Below, in pieces: positions 7,895-13,110 of a stretch of DNA of 24,952 bases (positions within the stretch are counted from its first letter, which is position 1; each line of letters starts with the position of its first letter). The stretch covers positions 46,451 through 71,402 of the forward strand of contig JABUUT010000004.1 of the NCBI GenBank assembly GCA_021443045.1, written 5' to 3'. The notes under the pieces are model-generated. The model was not told the DNA's origin, made no database searches, and saw nothing but the letters and a program-made list of their open reading frames with translations. The DNA comes from Fibrobacteraceae bacterium (GTDB taxonomy: Bacteria > Fibrobacterota > Fibrobacteria > Fibrobacterales > Fibrobacteraceae). Both the position numbers and the translations under genes were made by a program.

Positions 7895-9235
7895 CTAGCG
7901 GGATGTACGCCTAAAGGTGGCGCTGGTTACACGGTTACGTCCATTTTCCTTAGAAGCATACAGGGCCTTGTCTGCACGTTCAAAGAGTTTCTTTGGATCT
8001 TCGTCAGGAACCATTTCGGCAATACCGAAGGAACAGGTAATCTGCTGCTGAGAAATAATCTTGTGCTTTTCAATGGCCACACGAAGTTTTTCAGCAAGGA
8101 ACTGGGCATTCTGGATTGGCGTATCGCTACAGAGGATAACGAACTCCTCACCACCCCAACGCACCAAGGCATCGGTGTTGCGGATTTTGCCCTGAATGAG
8201 CTTTGTCAGGTTCACCAGAACTTCATCGCCCACACTGTGACCGTAAGTGTCGTTGATATTCTTGAAGTGGTCGATATCCAGCATAATGAAGGATACCGGA
8301 CTGCCAGTCTTGCTCAGGTTTTCCTGTTCGCGGGTAAGCACGCTACTAAAGCCTGCACGGTTGAGGCATCCCGTAAGGGCGTCTTCCTTGCTGGACTTTT
8401 CATATTCGCTCTTTTCGATTTCAAGAGCCTTCAGGTTCTTTTCAAGTTCTTCACGCTTTTTCTTGTTGGCGGCACGTTCGCGGCTATAATCAAACATGCG
8501 GATAACGAGAATAACAAAGAAGGTGATAAACCATAGGCCCACCAGAGCCACATAGAGGTCGTCCTTGCGGATTTTTTTGCCCTTAAAACACAAGCCCTTG
8601 ATTTCGAGAGTTCCGTACCCCAAGGGGGCATTGGTTCCAGTCTGGATTTCTATGAGAGGAACGTTAGAAAGGTCTACACGAGCTTTGTGCACATTAATTT
8701 CGTTATGGGCCACCCACCAGCTGGCCACACGGAATTCCTGGGGAACGAACACCGCTGGATAGGTCTCTTCCAAGGGGAAAAATTCAATTTCATTAAACTT
8801 GAGGGAAGATTCATCGTCAGGGCGATAGAAGGTGGCATCGTAGCCACGCATGTAGAGGCGAACCGTTCCTTCACCCCGAGGTTTAATCCAAACAAAGATG
8901 CTGTCGTAGTGGGATATGTCGAGGCCCTTGGTTTTGCCATCGCCCAGCAAGATTTTTACACCTGCATAGGGGTAAGCGTAGCCTTCCTTAAGTTCGTAGT
9001 CAATGACAATGGACGAGTCTGTACGAATCATGTCAATAGCGGAGGCACCACCATCGGCAGAATCAGTTACCGCAAGTACATACGGATATTTGGAAAGGTT
9101 CAGCAGATAAATATCGTCTAACCCATTCTCGTATGTAAACAATGCAATAATGGTTACAGTCAAAAGCGCAAAAATCAGGATGTTCATCCTGAAAAGAGCA
9201 TAAATCTTCTCCATTATCCTTGACATAAGAAACAT
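7895..9235 (-). CDS. Membrane diguanylate cyclase with periplasmic carbohydrate-binding-like domain
   Basis: Makes c-di-GMP from two GTP. Architecture: TM1 about 17-34, periplasmic domain 35-226, TM2 about 227-247, coiled-coil linker 250-283, GGDEF domain 284-436. The active-site loop is GGEEF (361-365), a functional variant. The inhibitory I-site RNTD (352-355) sits five residues before it, so product feedback is expected. DALTGCLNRAGF and DIDHFKNINDTYGH are also typical. The periplasmic part has an HYDSIFVWIKP...GTVRLYMRGYD block and ends in a GTLEIKGLCFKG block. Both resemble the C-terminal domain of the lipoprotein at 4936-6642 and CIA30/CBM11-like folds rather than a Cache or CHASE sensor. 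The first ATG has AGGGA just upstream; Met4 or Met8 are possible alternative starts. Confidence 0.9.
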   Translation of the reverse strand: MFLMSRIMEKIYALFRMNILIFALLTVTIIALFTYENGLDDIYLLNLSKYPYVLAVTDSADGGASAIDMIRTDSSIVIDYELKEGYAYPYAGVKILLGDGKTKGLDISHYDSIFVWIKPRGEGTVRLYMRGYDATFYRPDDESSLKFNEIEFFPLEETYPAVFVPQEFRVASWWVAHNEINVHKARVDLSNVPLIEIQTGTNAPLGYGTLEIKGLCFKGKKIRKDDLYVALVGLWFITFFVILVIRMFDYSRERAANKKKREELEKNLKALEIEKSEYEKSSKEDALTGCLNRAGFSSVLTREQENLSKTGSPVSFIMLDIDHFKNINDTYGHSVGDEVLVNLTKLIQGKIRNTDALVRWGGEEFVILCSDTPIQNAQFLAEKLRVAIEKHKIISQQQITCSFGIAEMVPDEDPKKLFERADKALYASKENGRNRVTSATFRRTSR

Positions 9236-9260
9236 TCCCTACAAGAGTAGTCTGTGAAAA

Positions 9261-9277
9261 AAATATACAAAAAATAA
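9261..9277 (-). promoter_or_regulatory. AT-rich TTATTTTTTGTATATTT motif upstream of the cyclase gene
   Basis: On the minus strand the sequence reads TTATTTTTTGTATATTT, 26-42 nt before the cyclase ATG. It contains a TATATT hexamer as a candidate -10. Nearly the same motif (one T fewer) lies directly before the esterase gene at 10356-10371. No convincing -35 is visible. Confidence 0.35.
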
Positions 9278-9290
9278 AGTTGTATGATTT
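9265..9290 (-). terminator. Weak AT-rich hairpin between esterase and cyclase genes
   Basis: ATACAA (9265-9270) pairs with TTGTAT (9280-9285) around 9 nt. On the minus strand it follows the esterase stop (9294) and is followed by a T run; on the plus strand it is followed by GATTTTTTTT. With only 6 A-T-rich pairs it may be no more than part of the cyclase promoter. Confidence 0.25.
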
Positions 9291-9293
9291 TTT

Positions 9294-10349
9294 TTATCGA
9301 GAAAGCCACCTTCCTAGGCGCCCAATTATGGGTTTTAGGGTATTTGCCAGCTCTTTTTGGGACATTTCGTTGGGGTGTCCATGAAGGGCGGTATTGTCTG
9401 TGTACACCACCTGAAACTCCAAATCCCTATAACCACCCTCCACCTGGGACTTGTATACATCCTCCACGGCAGCAATCAAATCGTCGTTAGGCCATACTTT
9501 GGTGGCCAAAAGCAAAAATTTCACCCCGGGGTGGGCTTCGCGCAGGAGCCCCAAAAAACTGGCGTAGGCCAGCTTGAACTCTTCAGCATCTGCGTAGGGA
9601 GGTTCTCCCTGAAAATCGTTGATACCCACAAAGAGCACAATGACCTGGGGGTCGAAATTCTTAAGGTTCCAGTAGGGGCCGCGGGATTCTTGCTCAGCCA
9701 GGCCAGGAACAGTTAATTTATACAAATTCGGAATTGTCCAGTTGGGCACAATGTTGCCATAATTGCGAACCAAGCCTCTTCCACTAAAGGCGTTAATCTG
9801 AAAATCCGCTTTGTAGGCATCGGCCACAAGAAAGCCAAAGCTTTTGGCCGCATTGGTCTTTTCGAAGGGTGTTCCATCTTCCGTATTTTTTCCCTCTACC
9901 CCATAGCCCACCGTAAAGGAATCTCCAATAAACTCGATACGGCGATTGGAGGGTTGTGGTTTGGGTAAAAAATAGCCCTTCTTATCGGTAGAAACATGGT
10001 ATAGTCGCACTTCCCCAGGGTTGGTTTCCGAGGTTTTTATAAGTCGGTAATGATGGATCAGACCGTCGTCGGCCACCACAATTTTTTTTGTTTGGCGCCC
10101 CTGAATGGTAAAGTGGGTAATGGGAGAACCGTCTATGTCAAAGCGAAAATGGGCCTCCCCCTCCAAATCAAAAGTAATGGAATTGGCAGCCGCATCAAAT
10201 TGCACCATGGCAGCAGGAGCACTGGTACGGGAATAGTCGGGAGTATGGTCCCAGCGACCGCTGAACAAAAGAGAATCCATCACAGCGTTTTCTCCGTAAG
10301 AAAAACTGGCCATAAGGCCAATAAAAACACATTCAACCCAGAATTTCAT
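9294..10349 (-). CDS. Secreted SGNH esterase, carbohydrate esterase family 2-like (acetyl esterase)
   Basis: 351 residues with a signal peptide of about 19 residues (SFSYG-E), so periplasmic or secreted. Residues about 25-130 form a beta-rich N-terminal domain as in CE2 enzymes (FSGRWD, then a FDLEG...FRFDIDG block). The SGNH catalytic domain follows: GDSFTVGYG (142-150, nucleophile Ser144), an oxyanion Gly in FSGRGLVRNYG (188-198), VGIND (241-245), and a C-terminal HGHPN (323-327) with the catalytic His. CE2 enzymes deacetylate xylan or gluco/mannan and often work with a Ser-His pair. That fits a plant-cell-wall degrader, but the substrate is inferred. There is no dockerin or obvious CBM beyond the N-terminal domain. 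It is divergent from the cytochrome gene. No Shine-Dalgarno precedes the ATG, and TATATT lies 7 nt upstream. Confidence 0.88.
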   Translation of the reverse strand: MKFWVECVFIGLMASFSYGENAVMDSLLFSGRWDHTPDYSRTSAPAAMVQFDAAANSITFDLEGEAHFRFDIDGSPITHFTIQGRQTKKIVVADDGLIHHYRLIKTSETNPGEVRLYHVSTDKKGYFLPKPQPSNRRIEFIGDSFTVGYGVEGKNTEDGTPFEKTNAAKSFGFLVADAYKADFQINAFSGRGLVRNYGNIVPNWTIPNLYKLTVPGLAEQESRGPYWNLKNFDPQVIVLFVGINDFQGEPPYADAEEFKLAYASFLGLLREAHPGVKFLLLATKVWPNDDLIAAVEDVYKSQVEGGYRDLEFQVVYTDNTALHGHPNEMSQKELANTLKPIIGRLGRWLSR

Positions 10350-10355
10350 AGTGGG

Positions 10356-10371
10356 AAATATACAAAAATAA
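10356..10371 (-). promoter_or_regulatory. Candidate -10 region of the esterase gene, possible leaderless start
   Basis: Minus-strand TTATTTTTGTATATTT ends 6 nt before the ATG. Its TATATT (10357-10362) is 7 nt from the start codon, and CCCACT between them is no Shine-Dalgarno. If TATATT is the -10, transcription would begin at or near the ATG. Confidence 0.35.
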
Positions 10372-10410
10372 GTGGTAAACTAGGCTAAAAATGCATAAAA
10401 CAAAATACGG

Positions 10411-10541
10411 GACGGATAAAATGGCATTGGAGGTGTTGTTTTACACGCCCCTTGGTAGCTCGGGATCTATTTTTTGGGGTAAAACCGCTGGTGTGGGGCC
10501 TGTAAACGCAAGAAAAACAGCCGTTTTATCCGTCTTTTTTT
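10411..10541 (+). repeat. Nested inverted repeat with T7 tail in divergent intergenic region (candidate structured RNA or mobile-like element)
   Basis: Outer arms: GACGGATAAAATGGC (10411-10425) and GCCGTTTTATCCGTC (10520-10534), complementary over 15 bp with one G-U. Inner arms: GTTTTACACGCCCC (10437-10450) and GGGGCCTGTAAAC (10496-10508), complementary apart from one bulge and one mismatch. Seven T follow the right outer arm (10535-10541), as in an intrinsic terminator or sRNA end on the plus strand. The central loop (about 10451-10495) contains GGTAGCTCGGGATC and a T6 run. There is no open reading frame worth calling. It lies between the divergent esterase and cytochrome genes. Confidence 0.6.
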
Positions 10542-10582
10542 ATGTGATAGACTTTAAATAGCCCAGATTTTGATAAAAGGGG

Positions 10583-10616
10583 CGGATAAACAATGATTTC
10601 AATAGAGTTTTATCCG
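10583..10616. repeat. Second inverted pair of CGGATAAA boxes
   Basis: CGGATAAA (10583-10590) and TTTATCCG (10609-10616) face each other across 18 nt. The same octamer is in both outer arms of the structure at 10411-10534, making four copies in about 200 nt. They could be operators of a DNA-binding protein or a decayed copy of the larger element's end. The rest of 10542-10680 shows nothing else I can name. Confidence 0.5.
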
Positions 10617-10680
10617 TATTTTCAAGAAAATTACCTACAACCGTTTACGAACTACGATAACCAGACACCAAATTGAATAT

Positions 10681-10686
10681 TATATT
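10681..10686 (+). promoter_or_regulatory. Candidate -10 (TATATT) of the cytochrome gene, no Shine-Dalgarno
   Basis: TATATT lies 6 nt before the ATG at 10693 (spacer TATTCC), and no purine-rich ribosome site is present. The layout mirrors the divergent esterase gene and suggests a leaderless or near-leaderless mRNA. No clear -35 was found. Confidence 0.3.
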
Positions 10687-10692
10687 TATTCC

Positions 10693-11142
10693 ATGAAATT
10701 ATCCCGTTTTACATTCCTCCTGATTTTTACCCTAGCCTCCTTCGGCGTGGGCTTTGCAGAAGATGGGGTAAAAGGTGGAGTAAAAATGCCGGAGCCTGGT
10801 TCCCCAGGAGATACCTTGACCAAGGAAGACGCCCGCATGGCCTACTTGGTGTACAAACTTTTAGACAAAAACGGAAAAATCAAAGGTGCCGATTTAAAAA
10901 AAGGTGAAAAATTATTTTATCAGAACTGTAGACCCTGCCACGGTGACGACGGAAGGCGACTGGATTTTACACCCACAGAGCCACGAAGAACATTCATTGG
11001 AGACCGAGCAAGAGAAGAAATGCCCACCTTTTGGTACCAAATGAACTTTGGCGACGAAGATCGAGAAATGGAAGCCTACTACGACGAAATTTCATTGGAA
11101 GAAATGGTTCACATAGCAGGATTCGCCCAAACCCTTCCGTGA
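10693..11142 (+). CDS. Secreted monohaem c-type cytochrome
   Basis: 149 residues. Signal peptide about 1-22 (hydrophobic 6-20, then GFA-ED), so the protein is periplasmic or exported. A single haem-binding CRPCH (79-83) is preceded by KGEKLFYQNC, the usual helix before the CxxCH of class I cytochromes c. Met110 (EEMPTFWYQM) or Met117 may be the distal ligand. The C-terminal helix ISLEEMVHIAGFAQTLP matches the closing helix of the fold. It is the only complete plus-strand gene in the window, convergent with the gene ending at 11169 and divergent from the esterase. The partner oxidoreductase is not visible. Haem attachment would need a cytochrome c maturation system elsewhere in the genome. Confidence 0.88.
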   Translation: MKLSRFTFLLIFTLASFGVGFAEDGVKGGVKMPEPGSPGDTLTKEDARMAYLVYKLLDKNGKIKGADLKKGEKLFYQNCRPCHGDDGRRLDFTPTEPRRTFIGDRAREEMPTFWYQMNFGDEDREMEAYYDEISLEEMVHIAGFAQTLP

Positions 11143-11168
11143 AATTTAAGACACCTCCAAAAAAAATT

Positions 11169-13055
11169 CTACGCCAAAGTCTTTTTGTTCAAAACCTTGA
11201 TTTCTTGAATAAACGATAAATCCAAGGGGTACCTTGGATCGGTACCGTACTCCTGAATTTCAGCAGTAAAGGGCGACTTGGACAATTTTAGGGAGTGTAC
11301 ATAGAATGTTTTTTCAGTCTGTACAGCACCCCTTTTGTTTGGATCCTTTACTTGAGCCGAAAGCAAAGTTCCTGCCATTTTGGCATACCGCAGAACTTTT
11401 ACCAAATCAAAAGTACTGAGCTTTTGGTAAAGATTGCCATACTTTGTGGAGTTCATGGTGGCCTGCATAGAATCTTCGTCAACCAATTCCTTCATTTCAA
11501 AGTCTGGAGCCTTTACATTGTGCCAATGGATTAAGAAATCCGTTTTCCACTCTTCTGTTGGAGCTGGCAGACGATTGACATTGGAGCCGTCCACAAAGGG
11601 GCAAAAACCGTAGTTCTCCAAAATTTCAAAGGCCCGCTTTTCGGAACTTTCCTTAAGCACAAAGCCGTATCCAGGAATGTACTCTTCGGTGCATTGCACA
11701 AACTCCGGGAAACGGGACAATTCAGACAAAATGCTTAAATCATCAATTTTTAGCAAACGCACCGTGCGCACCTTTGCCCCGTAAAAAGAGGTGTTCCATT
11801 CATGGAGGGTGGAATTCACATTTTCTGGAGGGTTAATCCAAGAACGGAAATGTTCTATTTCCGCTTCAGGCAAACCACTTTTTAACCCCGACAGATAAGT
11901 TTCTTTTTCCAAGGTAAAACATAGGAACGGTTCATCATTGCGAATTTCCGCAAGGCACGCCAAAGTAAAGAGCACCCGGGGAGAGGTTCCTATAGAGGCT
12001 ACCAAATCAAAGTTTGGCAATGTAGACAAACTAGGTTCCGGCAAAGTTACAACAGAACTATCCACCCAGTCCGAACCAAACTTGTTCATCACCACGGAAT
12101 CAATTTTACCCTGACTCATTCTAAAATCAACCAATCCAAGAATCCAAAGTTCCCGTAAAGGCCTTGGTATAAATTCAATGGACAGAGCCTTGTTCTTTTC
12201 TAAAATACGAAAAGAGGGGTCGGTTACCCAGAACAAAGTAACGGCATCGGAAACATGCCTGCACTCCCTGAGGGTATTTAAAAGCTGGCATGCATGAACG
12301 CGGTCATCGTGAAAGCGTACTTTTACCCACCAGGCCAAAATATCCTGGTGTAAACGGAATCCATTCTTTCTCAAGAATTCCAGGGCTTTGGAAGAAGGGA
12401 GCAAGTAGGCATCTTCCTGTTCCAGCCACCCATTCATGGTGAGAAAGCTAAAAATCAGAGTCAATTCATTTTCTGCAAGTTTCTCAGATATTTTAGAAAT
12501 GGTCTTGAAGTAGGATGCACAAATTTGACGACTGTGGCGATGGAGGGATCCGTTGGAATTTACCCGAAGTTCCTTCTTCTGTGCCAAGGCTAGAACCAAG
12601 CAAATGTGCCAATCCAGAAGGTTCTGGTACGACACCGTGGGAAGGCCTAAATTTGGGGTCTCCTCCGGTTCCATTTCGAACATGCCTATGAAATTGGAAA
12701 AAGGAAGATAGACCGGGTTGCCCCCCACAAAGGAACGCCACAAAACAAATTCACGGCACATGGAAAGCAGAAATTCCTGCAACTCCCTAGCCTTACTTAC
12801 AGGAACCACAAGCCGAAGCTCATTATAAGAAAGCCCACGAGACCCACTGTGGTACAACAAATTCAACACACGGCGTTGGTAAGGCTCCAACTTGGAAAAA
12901 AGAAGAGACACTCTTTCTTTATCACTGTAGTGGTCTAAAGCTTCTTTTTGAATAAGGGCGTTGTTCAAAAGACCCTTTTTACCAAAAGCCTTTACATGCA
13001 CTTCACGAAGCTTAGGTTTAGACAAACCTTCAAAAAACGTATTCAAATCAAACAT
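11169..13055 (-). CDS. XPB-associated C-terminal-like (Helicase_C_3) and WYL-like domain protein without helicase motor
   Basis: 628 residues, no signal peptide. Residues about 347-487 fit the pattern of the helicase-associated C-terminal domain seen beside XPB/Ssl2-like helicases. In order they show NFDLVASIGTSPR, a CFTLEKETYLSGLKSGLPEA block, a LHEWNTSFYGAKVRTVRLLK block, and a closing RAFEILENYGFCPFV block. Residues about 550-625 (FDLVKVLRYAKMAGTLLSAQ, then LSFIQEIKVLN) resemble a WYL-like sensor fold. The first 340 residues contain winged-helix-like segments (YQRRVLNLLYHSGSRGLSYNEL). No Walker A, Walker B or other helicase motif is present. Similar stand-alone proteins occur in actinobacteria, with unknown function. 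It lies 55 nt downstream of dinG, so a role in DNA repair or its regulation is plausible but inferred. The assignment is by eye. Confidence 0.6.
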   Translation of the reverse strand: MFDLNTFFEGLSKPKLREVHVKAFGKKGLLNNALIQKEALDHYSDKERVSLLFSKLEPYQRRVLNLLYHSGSRGLSYNELRLVVPVSKARELQEFLLSMCREFVLWRSFVGGNPVYLPFSNFIGMFEMEPEETPNLGLPTVSYQNLLDWHICLVLALAQKKELRVNSNGSLHRHSRQICASYFKTISKISEKLAENELTLIFSFLTMNGWLEQEDAYLLPSSKALEFLRKNGFRLHQDILAWWVKVRFHDDRVHACQLLNTLRECRHVSDAVTLFWVTDPSFRILEKNKALSIEFIPRPLRELWILGLVDFRMSQGKIDSVVMNKFGSDWVDSSVVTLPEPSLSTLPNFDLVASIGTSPRVLFTLACLAEIRNDEPFLCFTLEKETYLSGLKSGLPEAEIEHFRSWINPPENVNSTLHEWNTSFYGAKVRTVRLLKIDDLSILSELSRFPEFVQCTEEYIPGYGFVLKESSEKRAFEILENYGFCPFVDGSNVNRLPAPTEEWKTDFLIHWHNVKAPDFEMKELVDEDSMQATMNSTKYGNLYQKLSTFDLVKVLRYAKMAGTLLSAQVKDPNKRGAVQTEKTFYVHSLKLSKSPFTAEIQEYGTDPRYPLDLSFIQEIKVLNKKTLA

Positions 13056-13110
13056 AGAGAGCCAAATTTAGTAAAACATTCCGCTAAATTCAACTCCCAT
13101 CTGTTTATTA

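Noticed and set aside
9265..9290. Possible strong bidirectional terminator between esterase and cyclase
   Set aside because: Stem is six mostly A-T pairs; retained only as a low-confidence hairpin.
11143..11168. Terminator between the convergent cytochrome and XPB-C-like genes
   Set aside because: Only 26 nt, with an A-run but no stem that I could find.
13065..13090. AATTTAG ... CTAAATT inverted repeat between dinG and the XPB-C-like gene
   Set aside because: Seven A-T-rich base pairs across 12 nt, no T run; likely chance in AT-rich spacer.
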